Source: Burkholderiales bacterium (GTDB taxonomy: Bacteria > Pseudomonadota > Gammaproteobacteria > Burkholderiales > Burkholderiaceae_C). From it: a DNA stretch of 64,000 bases. The stretch covers positions 40,601 to 104,600 of the forward strand of contig JACPUE010000052.1 in assembly GCA_016192425.1 (NCBI GenBank), given 5' to 3'. The notes beneath the pieces are model-generated. The model did not search any database. It had not been told where the DNA came from and saw only the letters and a list, made by a program, of their open reading frames with translations. Shown here piece by piece: positions 37,092 through 46,564 of this stretch (position 1 is its first letter; every line of letters starts with the position of its first letter). Both the position numbers and the translations under genes were made by a program.

Positions 37092-39308
37092 ATGAAAGCG
37101 CACTGCAAGCGCCACCTACCGGCAATAACCATGTCTCTTGTACCATTGTCAATGTTACGGATACGTGGATTTTTTAATGCGGTAATTTATGCCGTACTGG
37201 TGCTTTGCATTGGAGCAGCCCAGGCAACTGTGCTGGATCGTGAAAAACTGGCTGCTTATTTTCCAAAGCCGCTGATTGTTGGAGAGAAAGACCCTGAACT
37301 CCCGGTATGGCCTTTATTCCGACAGGATCGCACTGACAAAGGATGGGACAGCCTGGCACCTGTAGGATATGCATTTGAATCGCTTGACTTTGCCCCAGTG
37401 GTAGGTTTTTCAGGCACCCCCATCAATTTGCTGATTGTGCTTGGCCCCCGGGGTGAATTCCTGGATGTACGGGTTCTTTCGCAGCATGAACCCGTATTTG
37501 TCGTTGGTCTGGGGCCTGAACCGCTGAACCATTTTGTAAGCCAGTACAAGGGCCTCGCCATCACCCAGAATATCAAGATCGGATCCAATCTCAACAAACA
37601 CGGACAGACAGACAGCGCCAACGTTTTCATCGATGGCGTGGCAAAGGCGACTGCATCCGTCAGCATCGTCAATCAGGCGCTGCTTTCCGCTTCCTTGAAG
37701 GTGGCACGCGCACGCCTGGGGTTCTCTGCCGACCTCGATCCCGAGATGGTCGGTCGAATCAAGATGGGGCTTTTCACGCCGATGGAGGATTTTTCGGCAC
37801 TCGAACATGCGGGTCTGGCCACACGCAAGGTCTGGTTGAACCGCGAAATCGAGGCGAAATTCAAAGGCACTGTTGGCGAAGGACAGGATGAACTGGCGAG
37901 GACTGAGCCAGGCCGTGCTTTTTCTGAAATGCTGGTGCTGCACCTGAACGTGCCGACCGTGGGCCGCAATGTGCTGTCCGAAAAAGAGTGGAAGCACCTG
38001 CTGGAATGGATTGAGCCGGGCGATCACGCCTTTTTGGTGGCAAGCCGGGGCCGATACAGCTTCGTCAGCGAGGATTACATTGCGGGCGCTGTTCCCGACC
38101 GGCTCACACTGAGCCAATCCGGCCTGCCGCTGGAGATACGTGACCTGGTCATGGACGTCTCGCCCAAGCTGCCTGCGCAGTGGAGCGACGCCCGCGAGGG
38201 CGAGGTGCAATGGCGCATCTTCAAGGTGATCGGCCAGGCCAGCCTGGATCCTGCCAAACCCTTGGATTTTTCGTTGGCAGTGACGCGGCAGAAAGGCCAG
38301 ATCCTGCCCGAAATGGTTCACCGGTCATTCGGCATGCAGGTGGCGCTCCCGCCAGACTATGTCAGTGTGCCCGCCGCCAGCGGCAAGACATGGTACGTCC
38401 CATGGAAGGATCGTGCATGGGAAATCATCGCCCTGGTACTCGGGCTGGGGCTGTTGACGGTGTTGCTGGCACGGCCGCAGTGGATCACCACCTCGCCCCG
38501 GCGGCTCCGGCAGGTGCGCAATGCCTACCTGGTATTTACCCTGGGATTCATTGGCTGGTTTGCCCAGGGGCAGCTGTCCATCGTGAACATCACGGCATTT
38601 CTTCAGGCCCTGCTGGCTGGGCGCAGCCTGGGCTTCTTTTTGTTCGATCCCATCACGGTCATCTTATGGGCCTATGTTGCCGTCTCGCTGGTACTGTGGG
38701 GGCGTGGCACATTCTGTGGGTGGCTTTGCCCTTTCGGTGCGCTGCAGGAGTTCATGGCGGCCTTGGCGCGCTGGCTCAAGCTGGCGCAGTGGCGGCCTCG
38801 AACGGGTACCGACGCCACGCTCAAATGGATCAAGTATGGCGTCTTGCTTGCCGTGGTGAGCACCCTTTTCGTTTCGCCAGAATGGACCGACAAAGCCGTG
38901 GAGGTGGAACCGTTCAAAACCGCCATCACCCTGACATTCGATCGCTCATGGCCTTATGTACTATGGGCTGCTGGCCTGCTGGCCTTGAGCGCCTTTATCT
39001 ACAAGGGGTACTGCCGGTACCTGTGCCCGCTGGGTGCGGGGCTTGCAGTGCTGGGGCGGGTGCGGGGCTTTGATTGGCTGAAACGCCGCGCCGAGTGCGG
39101 GCAACCGTGCCAGACCTGCCGCCACAAATGCCAATACCAGGCCATCAAGCCGCAAGGGAGCATCGACTACAACGAGTGCTTTCAGTGCCTGGAATGCGTT
39201 GCAATCTACAACGCAGACTCCTTGTGCACACCGCGCGTGCTGGAAAAGCGCAAGGGTAAGGTGATTCCGGTGCGGCCCTTGCATGCGCAAGCCTCACCCA
39301 GCAAGTGA
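37092..39308 (+). CDS. NosR/NirI-like flavin and iron-sulfur membrane protein
   Basis: This 738-residue protein has a signal or anchor helix, a large periplasmic domain with an FMN-binding-like motif (DGVAKATASVSIVN), then several membrane helices from about residue 440. Two CxxxCP motifs (FCGWLCPFGALQE, YCRYLCPLGA) and two cysteine clusters (CGQPCQTCRHKC, CFQCLECVAIYN) follow, enough for two [4Fe-4S] centres. This is the NosR/NirI plan, an electron carrier across the inner membrane. No nosZ or other denitrification gene is near. The ApbE gene next door would attach its FMN. The start is uncertain: ATG 37092, 37131 and 37152 all lack a good ribosome-binding site. Confidence 0.85.
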   Translation: MKAHCKRHLPAITMSLVPLSMLRIRGFFNAVIYAVLVLCIGAAQATVLDREKLAAYFPKPLIVGEKDPELPVWPLFRQDRTDKGWDSLAPVGYAFESLDFAPVVGFSGTPINLLIVLGPRGEFLDVRVLSQHEPVFVVGLGPEPLNHFVSQYKGLAITQNIKIGSNLNKHGQTDSANVFIDGVAKATASVSIVNQALLSASLKVARARLGFSADLDPEMVGRIKMGLFTPMEDFSALEHAGLATRKVWLNREIEAKFKGTVGEGQDELARTEPGRAFSEMLVLHLNVPTVGRNVLSEKEWKHLLEWIEPGDHAFLVASRGRYSFVSEDYIAGAVPDRLTLSQSGLPLEIRDLVMDVSPKLPAQWSDAREGEVQWRIFKVIGQASLDPAKPLDFSLAVTRQKGQILPEMVHRSFGMQVALPPDYVSVPAASGKTWYVPWKDRAWEIIALVLGLGLLTVLLARPQWITTSPRRLRQVRNAYLVFTLGFIGWFAQGQLSIVNITAFLQALLAGRSLGFFLFDPITVILWAYVAVSLVLWGRGTFCGWLCPFGALQEFMAALARWLKLAQWRPRTGTDATLKWIKYGVLLAVVSTLFVSPEWTDKAVEVEPFKTAITLTFDRSWPYVLWAAGLLALSAFIYKGYCRYLCPLGAGLAVLGRVRGFDWLKRRAECGQPCQTCRHKCQYQAIKPQGSIDYNECFQCLECVAIYNADSLCTPRVLEKRKGKVIPVRPLHAQASPSK

Positions 39309-39341
39309 CGCCAGAATGCCCCCCACGGATGGAGACCAGCA

Positions 39342-40319
39342 ATGCAGCGACGGCAGTTTCTGAGCACCGGTATTGGCACCGCGGCCGGCTTGATGGCGCT
39401 GCGCGCAGATGCCCCACGCCTGCAATGGCGCCAGCGCCTGTTGCTGGGCCTGGGAACCACCCTGAGCCTGCGTGCAGCCCACGAAAACGCCCGCCAGCTT
39501 GAAGCGGGCCTGGATGCAGCAGTGGCTGCCATTCGGCGCGTAGAAGCATCCATGAGCCTTTTCAACGACCGGAGTGAGCTGGCCACACTCAATCGCCAAG
39601 GGTATCTCGACAGCCCAAGCCCCGAGTTGCGGACCGTGCTGCGCACCGCACTGCTGGTGGCGCAGCGCAGCGGCGGGCAGTTCGACCCGACGGTGCAGCC
39701 CCTGTGGTTGCTGTATGCCCAAGCCCAGCGCGAGGGCCGTCTTCCCAGCCCCGGCGAGCGGGCCCAGGTGCGCGAGCGCATTGGCTGGCAACATGTGGCG
39801 ATGGGTGATGCAGGCATTGCGCTGCAAAAACCGGGCATGGCGTTGACCCTGAACGGCATCGCGCAGGGATACGCAGCAGACCTGGCGAAGCAGACCCTGG
39901 TGCAGCACGGCATCGCCCATGCCTTGATAGACGCGGGCGAGTTTGCCTGTCTTGGTCAAAACCCGCGCCAGCAGCCCTGGATTCTTGGCGTGGAGGATCC
40001 TCGCAACGTGGAGCAGGTGCTTGCGGACGTGCCTATGGGCGGCCGCTCTGTGGCCACCTCGTCGGATCACCGCAGCGCATTCTCCAGGGACTTGATGCAC
40101 CACCACATCCTCGACCCAGCCACCGGCGATTCTCCGCCCGCATTGAGCAGCGTGACCGTGCTGGCGCGCAGCACCATGCTGGCAGATGCACTGACCAAGG
40201 TCATGTTCATCAGCGGGCCTGACCAGATCGAAGCACTGGCCCGAGAATGGCAGGTCGATGTCCTGTGGGTAGAAAAAACCGGACCTTGGCACGCTACCAG
40301 CGGCATCCAGCTTGTGTAA
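39342..40319 (+). CDS. apbE: FAD:protein FMN transferase (ApbE family)
   Basis: The 325-residue protein begins MQRRQFLSTGIG, a twin-arginine-like signal (RRxFL), so it acts in the periplasm. The family blocks are present: RVEASMSLFNDRSELATLN, GGQFDPTVQPL, LNGIAQGYAAD, ALIDAGEF, and a C-terminal SSVTVLARSTMLADALTKVMF. ApbE attaches FMN to Thr or Ser of flavinylated membrane proteins. It starts 33 bases after the NosR-like gene, which is its obvious substrate. Confidence 0.9.
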   Translation: MQRRQFLSTGIGTAAGLMALRADAPRLQWRQRLLLGLGTTLSLRAAHENARQLEAGLDAAVAAIRRVEASMSLFNDRSELATLNRQGYLDSPSPELRTVLRTALLVAQRSGGQFDPTVQPLWLLYAQAQREGRLPSPGERAQVRERIGWQHVAMGDAGIALQKPGMALTLNGIAQGYAADLAKQTLVQHGIAHALIDAGEFACLGQNPRQQPWILGVEDPRNVEQVLADVPMGGRSVATSSDHRSAFSRDLMHHHILDPATGDSPPALSSVTVLARSTMLADALTKVMFISGPDQIEALAREWQVDVLWVEKTGPWHATSGIQLV

Positions 40320-40335
40320 ATGAAGGAGACGAACC

Positions 40336-40857
40336 ATGAACGCCCATCGCTACGACCGATTCACGGTGCTTTTGCACTGGTCCATGGCGATCCTTATCGC
40401 AGCCCAGATCGCACTGGGTTTCTGGATGGTGGATCTGCCCAAGGACGATAGCGGCATCCGCGCAAGCCGGTTCAACCTGCACAAGTCCATCGGCATGGTG
40501 CTGCTTATCCTGGCGGTACTGCGCAGCATCTGGCTGGCATTGCGCCCGGCCATGGCGGCAACGGCCACCGGCTGGATGGATCGCAGTGCCCGCATCGCAC
40601 ACGGCGCACTCTATGTGCTGATGGTGCTGGTTCCCTTGTCGGGCTTTCTGGGCTCTGCGTTCTCGAAGTACCCCATTCGCTTTTTCGGTTTTCCCTTGCC
40701 CAGGATTGCCGATCCTTGGAACGCCGCCAAAGATCTTTGCAGCGATGTCCACCAACTATCGTCTTATGCATTGACAGCCATGGTGGTGGTGCACTTGATG
40801 GCTTTTGCTTACCACCAGTTCGTTCTCAAGGATCGGCTGATCCTGCGCATGCGCTGA
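40336..40857 (+). CDS. cytochrome b561
   Basis: This 173-residue four-helix membrane cytochrome opens RYDRFTVLLHWSMAILIAAQ. Histidines for two b hemes lie in LLHWSMA, NLHKSIG, RIAHGALY and VHQLSSY/VVHLMAF. It probably exchanges electrons between the quinone pool and the NosR-like protein or periplasmic carriers. It starts 16 bases after apbE with GGAG upstream. Confidence 0.9.
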   Translation: MNAHRYDRFTVLLHWSMAILIAAQIALGFWMVDLPKDDSGIRASRFNLHKSIGMVLLILAVLRSIWLALRPAMAATATGWMDRSARIAHGALYVLMVLVPLSGFLGSAFSKYPIRFFGFPLPRIADPWNAAKDLCSDVHQLSSYALTAMVVVHLMAFAYHQFVLKDRLILRMR

Positions 40858-40868
40858 CGCTGACATTC

Positions 40869-40901
40869 AAGGGCTGTGCGACGCATCGGCGCACAGCCCT
40901 T
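40869..40901. terminator. bidirectional terminator between convergent genes
   Basis: The twelve-base arms aagggctgtgcg / cgcacagccctt enclose a nine-base loop, with tt and aa flanks. The hairpin separates cytochrome b561 (plus) from the alcohol dehydrogenase (minus). Confidence 0.8.
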
Positions 40902-40912
40902 TTCAGCAAGCC

Positions 40913-42661
40913 TCAGTTCTTGAGCAGCTTGAAGACCCAGACGGATCCGCCTTGCTCCAGGAAGTTGACGCGCTTGGCCACTTCACCACCCCACAGTGGC
41001 ACTGCGCCGCCCCAACCTGACACCACGGCAATGAACTGTTCGCCGTTCTCCTCCCACGTCACTGGCGGCGCAACAACACCGCTACCGGTCTGGAACTTCC
41101 AAAGCTCCTTGCCGGTCTTGGCATCGGCGGCCTTCAGATAGCCTTCAGGCGTGCCCCAGAACACCAGTCCACCTGCCGTGGTCATGGCACCGCCCCACAG
41201 TGGCGCATTGTTCTTGATTTCCCATTCGATCTTGCCCGTCTTGGGGTTGATCGCGCGCAATGCGCCGATGTAGTCCTCGTTGAGCGGCTTGATGGTGAAA
41301 CCTGCACCCAGATAGGCAGCGCCCTTCTTGTAGGTGATGGGCTCGTTCCAGATGTCCATGCCCCATTCGTTGGCCGGCACATAGAACATGCCGGTTTGCG
41401 GGCTGTACGCCATCGGCTGCTGGTTCTTGCCGCCCAGGAAGCCTGGAGCAGCAAACACGGCCTTGCCTTTCTTGGCGTCGGCTCCCGCCTCAGCAGGGTC
41501 GCCGGGCCGCCCTTCGGGGATGACATTCGGGCGCCCCGTCTTCAGGTCGATACCGGTGGCCCAGGTGATCTTCTTCACAAATGGGAAGGCATTGACGAGC
41601 TTGCCGTTCTTCGCATCCATCACATAGAAGAAACCGTTGCGGTCGGCCTTGCCGCCCACGCGCTTGCCATCCATGTCAAAGGTCACAAACTCGTTCACGC
41701 CATCGAAGTCCCATCCATCATTGGGCGTGCCCTGGTAGTGCCAGACGATCTTGCCGGTCTCCGGGTCGATGGCCACTGTGGAGGCCGAGTACAGGTTGTC
41801 GCCCTTGCGGACATGGCTGTTCCATGGCCCAGGGTTGCCGGTGCCGAAGTACACCAGGCCGGTTTGCGCATCGTAGGTACCGCCAAGCCAAGTGGCAGCG
41901 CCGCCGGTCTTCCAGGTCTCGCCGGGCCAGCTGGCGTTCAGCGTGCCGCTCACGCCGTTCTCCGTCTTGTTGCCATCCTGGTCGTATTTGTAGCCCATGT
42001 GGCCTTCGACGGTGGGGCGCGTCCAGACCAGCCGCCCGGTCTTGGCATCACGCGCCTCCACCCTGCCGACCACGCCAAACTCGCCGCCAGACACACCCGT
42101 CAGCACCATGCCTTTGACGATCAGGGGCGCTGCGGTGTAGGAGTAGCCGCTGGCGTACTCATCGATCTTCTCCTTCCAGACCACCTTGCCGGTTTCCTGG
42201 TTGAGCGCCACCAACTGCGCGTCCAGCGTACCGAAGATCACCAGGTTGTCATAGAGCGCAGCCCCACGGTTGACCACGTCGCAGCAGGGCATGATGCCTT
42301 CAGGAAGCCGATGCTCGTACTTCCACAGCTTGGTGCCGGTCTTGGCGTCGAGCGCAAAAATGCGCGAATACGACGCGGTGACAAACATCTTGCCGTTGTA
42401 GACCAGCGGCTGCGCCTCTTGCCCACGCTGCTTCTCGCCACCAAAGGAGAAGGTCCAGGCGGGCACCAAATGGCCGATATTCTTGCTGTTGATTTTTGCA
42501 AGTGCCGAATAGCGCTGCCCTTGTGTTCCCATGCCCCAGGTCAGAACGCTGCCCGGCGCCTTGGCGTCGTTCTCGATCATCGCATCGGTGATGGGGGGAG
42601 TCGCAGCATGCGCGACCAGGCTCGCCACTGCGAGCGCAACCAATGTGGGTACTTTCTTCAT
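40913..42661 (-). CDS. PQQ-dependent alcohol dehydrogenase, lanthanide-type active site
   Basis: The product has 582 residues from the ATG at 42661, with AAGGAG upstream and a Sec signal peptide ending AHA. It is a periplasmic eight-bladed propeller that oxidises alcohols with PQQ. Propeller repeats (for example AKTGxxLW) recur throughout. The adjacent-cysteine disulfide is Cys126-Cys127. Metal ligands are Glu194 (GGEFG), Asn276 (GTGNPGPW) and the catalytic Asp318. Asp320, two residues further (WDFDG), is the extra acidic ligand that marks lanthanide-dependent XoxF/PedH enzymes; Ca2+ enzymes have Ser, Ala or Thr there. A divergent receptor gene and a sigma-54-type promoter lie upstream. Confidence 0.93.
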   Translation of the reverse strand: MKKVPTLVALAVASLVAHAATPPITDAMIENDAKAPGSVLTWGMGTQGQRYSALAKINSKNIGHLVPAWTFSFGGEKQRGQEAQPLVYNGKMFVTASYSRIFALDAKTGTKLWKYEHRLPEGIMPCCDVVNRGAALYDNLVIFGTLDAQLVALNQETGKVVWKEKIDEYASGYSYTAAPLIVKGMVLTGVSGGEFGVVGRVEARDAKTGRLVWTRPTVEGHMGYKYDQDGNKTENGVSGTLNASWPGETWKTGGAATWLGGTYDAQTGLVYFGTGNPGPWNSHVRKGDNLYSASTVAIDPETGKIVWHYQGTPNDGWDFDGVNEFVTFDMDGKRVGGKADRNGFFYVMDAKNGKLVNAFPFVKKITWATGIDLKTGRPNVIPEGRPGDPAEAGADAKKGKAVFAAPGFLGGKNQQPMAYSPQTGMFYVPANEWGMDIWNEPITYKKGAAYLGAGFTIKPLNEDYIGALRAINPKTGKIEWEIKNNAPLWGGAMTTAGGLVFWGTPEGYLKAADAKTGKELWKFQTGSGVVAPPVTWEENGEQFIAVVSGWGGAVPLWGGEVAKRVNFLEQGGSVWVFKLLKN

Positions 42662-42734
42662 TGCGTATCTCCTTAACCTCTCTCTTGTGTTGACGAAATC
42701 CTCTGGTGCTTCAGCCACACCGGACAGAGTCAAG

Positions 42735-42749
42735 GCAAATTCCATGCCA
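42735..42749 (-). promoter_or_regulatory. sigma-54-type promoter of alcohol dehydrogenase
   Basis: On the minus strand TGGCAT-GGAAT-TTGC differs from TGGCAC-N5-TTGC at one base and keeps GG-N10-GC. It lies about 75 bases before the start codon. Confidence 0.8.
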
Positions 42750-42830
42750 TTGCTCCCCACAAAAAAACCCACATCCAGATAGCGAAAACCCGCAGGATTG
42801 CGTACCAAGCCGCAACACCCTGCGCAAAGG

Positions 42831-42849
42831 GTTCCGAAATTGAACAGTT
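42831..42849. promoter_or_regulatory. candidate activator-binding site shared by divergent promoters
   Basis: GTTC-CGAAATT-GAAC (42831-42845) is a perfect inverted repeat. Its centre is about 100 bases from the minus-strand -12 element at 42735 and about 118 bases from the plus-strand one at 42955, so one site can serve both promoters. The right half AATTGAACAGTT recurs before the activator gene. Confidence 0.65.
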
Positions 42850-42943
42850 GGTGTGACAAGCGAGCCCGTCCCATCGATCCTGCTGCAACACGATGCACCC
42901 CGCGTTTTCCGCACGCTGGCCCAGCACCGCCGCCGTGAGGGAT

Positions 42944-42958
42944 TGGCACAGCACTTGC
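42944..42958 (+). promoter_or_regulatory. sigma-54-type promoter of TonB receptor operon
   Basis: TGGCAC-AGCAC-TTGC is a perfect match to the consensus. It lies about 52 bases before the receptor start. Confidence 0.85.
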
Positions 42959-43009
42959 GTGGCGTTCGCCGAAGGCGGCGAGTCACCAGCCAACAGCCGA
43001 AACAACACA

Positions 43010-45340
43010 ATGAAGAGACATATGCACCCGGAACACCGCACAGGCGCATCCACCGGCACCACCGAACCATCCCTTTACAGCCGCGGGCCCCAAGAAGGCC
43101 CACCGCGCTGGCGCACCTTGCTGGGCGCTCTGGGCGCCGTGGCTGCGGGGCTGCACCCGTCACTGGCTGCAGCAGAAGAGCCAACGGCCATGGTGCAGCT
43201 TCCAGAGACCCATGTGGTGGGCAACGCCCCACTGGGGGGACTGGGGTTGCCCCTGTCCGACGTGGCGGGCAACGTGCAGACCCTGCACCGGCGAGACCTG
43301 GCCGCGGCTTACCCCGGTACCCTGGCAGACGCATTGGAAGCCAGCGCGCCCAGCGTGAACCTGAATTCGGGGCAAGGCAACCCGTTCCAGAACAACGTCA
43401 ATTTCCGTGGCTTCGCTGCGTCCCCGCTGCTGGGTACCCCGCAGGGGCTTTCCGTGTTCGTGGATGGCGTGCGCGTCAACGAACCCTTTGGCGACGTGGT
43501 GAACTGGGACTTGATCCCACAATCTGCCATCGCCCATGTGTCATTGGTTCCCGGCATCAATCCCTTGTTCGGGCTCAACACTTTGGGGGGTGCGCTGTCC
43601 ATCACCACGCGCAGCGGCCTTGACAGCCCCGGCGGCGCAGTGGAGTTGACCGCCGGTTCCTTCGGCCGCCGCGCTGCGCAATTCGAATACGGCACCCGGC
43701 AGGGCCCCCTGCATTACTTCATCTCGGCCCACGATCACCGTGACGATGGCTGGGCCATGCACAACCCCAGTTCCGTGCGCCAGCTATTTGGCAAAGTCGG
43801 CTGGAAAGACGCTCGCACCGATGTCAGCCTGAGCGCCAACCTGGCAGACAACCGGCTGGAAGGCACACAATCCCTTCCTCTGTCGTTCTTTGACAATATC
43901 CGGCAGCCCTACACATGGCCAGACGCCAACAGCAACCGGCTGGCGGCATTCACGCTCAAAGGCACTCACACGCTCAGCGACCATGCCGTATTTGATGCCA
44001 ACGCCTATGTCCGAAAGTACAACAGCCGCAATGTCAGCAGCAACGTCAATGACGACTTCGACAGCCTGACCGACCCCGCCCAGGCATTCAACCACCAGTC
44101 CCGGATCAACCAGAACAGCTACGGCGCCGCCGCCCAGCTGACGGTGCTGGCCGATTCGCACCAGCTGGTGTTCGGTGCCAGCAGCGACTTTGGCCGCGAC
44201 CGCTTCACGCAATCCCAGCAGGAGGCGCAGTTCACCGCCGATCGGGGCACCATCGGTATCGGCGACTTTGAGCCACAGACCGACGCCAACACGCGCAACG
44301 CCTATTACGGCCTCTACGCAGCCGACACCTGGCATCTCGCGCCGCAGTGGACCCTCAACCTTGCAGGCCGCTACAACCTGGCCCGCGTTTCCATCCGCGA
44401 CAACAGCGGCGATGCACCGGCCTTGAATGCCGACCACTCGTTCAACCGCTTCTCACCGTCGGCGGGCCTGAACTACAACCCCACCAACACGCTGACCGCC
44501 TACGCCAATTACAGCGAAGGCATGCGTGCACCCACCCCCATCGAACTGGCCTGCGCCGATCCGAATGCACCGTGCTCACTGCCCAACCAGTTCCTGGCCG
44601 ACCCACCGCTCAAGCCCGTGATCTCGCGAACCTTCGAGCTGGGCATGCGCGGCCGGATTGACGCCAAGACGCACTGGAGCATGGCCGTTTTCCGCAGCGC
44701 ATTGCAAGATGACATCCAGTTCATCAGCAGCGGCGGCGCCGGGACGAGCACGGGGTATTTTTCCAACGTCGGCCGCACCCGGCGCCAAGGCATGGAGCTT
44801 TCGGGACAGACATCCTTTGGCCCACTCTCCCTGACGGCAGGCTACAGCTATGTCGACGCGCGCTACCTGACGCCCTTTTCCGCACACAGCCCAAGCAACT
44901 CCAGTGCCGATGGCAATGGCGACATCCAGGTGGGTTCTGGCAGCCGCATTCCGGGAATTCCGCAACACACACTGAAACTGCGGCTGGGCTATGACGTCAC
45001 GCCGCAATGGAAAGTGGGCGCCGCCCTGCACGCCCACAGCGGCGTGTATGCCCTTGGCGACGAGAACAATGGCGACCGCAACGGCAAGGTTCCGGGCTTT
45101 GCAACGGTCAACCTGGACACGCGCTATCAGATCACGCCGCAGTGGGAATTGAGCGTGCTCATCAACAACCTGTTCAACCGGCGCTACGCGAATTTTGGCC
45201 AGATTGGCCAGAACTTCTTCACCGGCCCGGGACGCACGTTCGGTCCACCGGACACTGCAAGCGTGCCGGAGCAGTTCCGTGCACCCGGCACACCACGTGG
45301 CATCTGGATCAGCCTGCGCTATCGTTTCGGCGCACACTAG
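43010..45340 (+). CDS. TonB-dependent outer-membrane receptor (1)
   Basis: The product has 776 residues from the ATG at 43010; ATG 43022 is the alternative and neither has a strong ribosome-binding site. A long signal region ends near LAAAEEP. A TonB box-like stretch (LPETHVVG) is followed by a plug domain (FRGFAASPLLGTPQGLSVFVDGVRVNEPFGDV, NPLFGLNTLGGALSI) and a beta-barrel. The barrel ends near NLFNRRYANFG and GIWISLRYRFGAH. Because it is divergent from a lanthanide-type dehydrogenase and under the same sigma-54 control, it may import a lanthanide complex, PQQ or a related metal chelate. The ligand is inference. Confidence 0.88.
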   Translation: MKRHMHPEHRTGASTGTTEPSLYSRGPQEGPPRWRTLLGALGAVAAGLHPSLAAAEEPTAMVQLPETHVVGNAPLGGLGLPLSDVAGNVQTLHRRDLAAAYPGTLADALEASAPSVNLNSGQGNPFQNNVNFRGFAASPLLGTPQGLSVFVDGVRVNEPFGDVVNWDLIPQSAIAHVSLVPGINPLFGLNTLGGALSITTRSGLDSPGGAVELTAGSFGRRAAQFEYGTRQGPLHYFISAHDHRDDGWAMHNPSSVRQLFGKVGWKDARTDVSLSANLADNRLEGTQSLPLSFFDNIRQPYTWPDANSNRLAAFTLKGTHTLSDHAVFDANAYVRKYNSRNVSSNVNDDFDSLTDPAQAFNHQSRINQNSYGAAAQLTVLADSHQLVFGASSDFGRDRFTQSQQEAQFTADRGTIGIGDFEPQTDANTRNAYYGLYAADTWHLAPQWTLNLAGRYNLARVSIRDNSGDAPALNADHSFNRFSPSAGLNYNPTNTLTAYANYSEGMRAPTPIELACADPNAPCSLPNQFLADPPLKPVISRTFELGMRGRIDAKTHWSMAVFRSALQDDIQFISSGGAGTSTGYFSNVGRTRRQGMELSGQTSFGPLSLTAGYSYVDARYLTPFSAHSPSNSSADGNGDIQVGSGSRIPGIPQHTLKLRLGYDVTPQWKVGAALHAHSGVYALGDENNGDRNGKVPGFATVNLDTRYQITPQWELSVLINNLFNRRYANFGQIGQNFFTGPGRTFGPPDTASVPEQFRAPGTPRGIWISLRYRFGAH

Positions 45341-45394
45341 GGCGGACCCAACCTGTCTGCAACAGCACCGCACCACAACCAACCACCGGAGACT

Positions 45395-46480
45395 GTGATT
45401 TTGAACTTTCCACCCCATCGCATGGCATTGGCCATCGGAGCCTGCATAGGCATGGCCGCTGCAGCCCAGGCCGCGGCCGGCACACCTGAACACGCAGCCT
45501 ATGTCACCAGCGAAGGCGCTGGCGTCACCGTGCTGGACATCCAAACACTCAAACCGGTTGCCGAAATCGCGGTAGGCCGCAAACCACGCGGCATCGGTAT
45601 ATCGCCCGATGGCCGCTGGCTGCTGACGGCCAACCAGGGCAGTTCGGATGTGTCTGTGGTGGACACCCGCACACGCAAAGAGATCAAGCGAATCAAGGTC
45701 GGCAAGAACGTGGAGTTCATGCGCATCACGGCTGATGGCAAGCGCGCGCTGGTAACCTACGAGCCCGCAAGCCTGGGGGGGCCTCCTGGCAAAGAGGGCC
45801 ACGAAAAAGAAGGGAAGGACAGCGACGATCTGCCGGCCGAAGTGGCCATCATCGACCTGAAGAAATGGGCTGTGGTGGGGCGGGTGAAGGCATCACCGGA
45901 GACCGAGGGCATCGAACTCACGCCCGACGGAACATCCATGGTGGTGACCAACGAAGGCGACAACACCATCGCCGTCTACAACCTGGCCACGCTCAAGAAG
46001 ACAAGCTCCATCGACATTTCCTCCCATGGCAGCAGGCCGCGCGGAATCAAGGTGTCGCCGGATGGGAAGTCCTACGTTGTGACGCTGGAAAATTCGGGCA
46101 ATTATCTTGTGCTCGACGCGCAGTTCAAGCCCATCAAAACCGTCGCAACCGAAAACGGCCCCTATGGCGTCGCCTTTGACCCGGAGGGTCGGTACATCTG
46201 GATTGCTGCGGCACGCGCAAGCCAGTTGCAGGTCTTCAATGCGGACAGCCACACCTTGAAGGCTTCCATTCCGGTGGGCAAGCGCTGCTGGCATTTCAGT
46301 TTCACGCCGGACGCCAAGAAGCTGCTGCTCGCCTGCGGCCGGTCCAACGCGCTGCAAGTGATCGACACACAAAAATACGAGGTGGCCGATACGCTGGAGG
46401 GTTACAAGATGCCTTGGGGAATCATCACCTATCCCAAGTCGGAGGGAAGTCTCGACGCTCCCTCGCACTCCCGCAAATAG
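45395..46480 (+). CDS. YVTN-type beta-propeller periplasmic protein
   Basis: The protein has 361 residues from a GTG at 45395; a TTG at 45401 gives better spacing from GGAG, and ATG 45422 also precedes the signal peptide. A Sec signal ends near AQAAAG. Repeats with the patterns ISPDGRWLLTANQGSSDVSVVD, LTPDGTSMVVTNEGDNTIAVYN and VSPDGKSYVVTLENSGNYLVLD make a seven-bladed propeller. Proteins of this type recur in PQQ-ADH clusters, but their job is unknown. It follows the receptor gene by 54 bases and is probably in its operon. A Lys/Glu/Gly insert (GKEGHEKEGKDSDD) interrupts the third blade. Confidence 0.82.
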   Translation: MILNFPPHRMALAIGACIGMAAAAQAAAGTPEHAAYVTSEGAGVTVLDIQTLKPVAEIAVGRKPRGIGISPDGRWLLTANQGSSDVSVVDTRTRKEIKRIKVGKNVEFMRITADGKRALVTYEPASLGGPPGKEGHEKEGKDSDDLPAEVAIIDLKKWAVVGRVKASPETEGIELTPDGTSMVVTNEGDNTIAVYNLATLKKTSSIDISSHGSRPRGIKVSPDGKSYVVTLENSGNYLVLDAQFKPIKTVATENGPYGVAFDPEGRYIWIAAARASQLQVFNADSHTLKASIPVGKRCWHFSFTPDAKKLLLACGRSNALQVIDTQKYEVADTLEGYKMPWGIITYPKSEGSLDAPSHSRK

Positions 46481-46509
46481 CGGGCGCCGCGCTATAGGGC
46501 GGCATTGAT

Positions 46510-46526
46510 GGGCGGCATTGCCGCCC
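46510..46526. terminator. hairpin between convergent genes
   Basis: GGGCGGC-ATT-GCCGCCC forms a perfect stem between the propeller gene (plus) and the binding-protein gene (minus). There is no T run on either side. Confidence 0.4.
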
Positions 46527-46564
46527 CGCCCCTTGCCGGGTGCGCCTTGCGGCCGGAGGGGGGC

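Noticed and set aside
37085..37099. A seventh sigma-54-type site (TGGCAT-AATGA-AAGC) before the NosR-like gene
   Set aside because: The -12 part is poor and the site overlaps the first possible start codon, so it is probably chance; transcription from 35128 can reach the gene.
37092..39308. NosR-like gene as part of a nitrous oxide reductase operon
   Set aside because: No nosZ, nosD, nosF or nosY is present on either side; the neighbours are apbE, a cytochrome b561 and quinoprotein genes.
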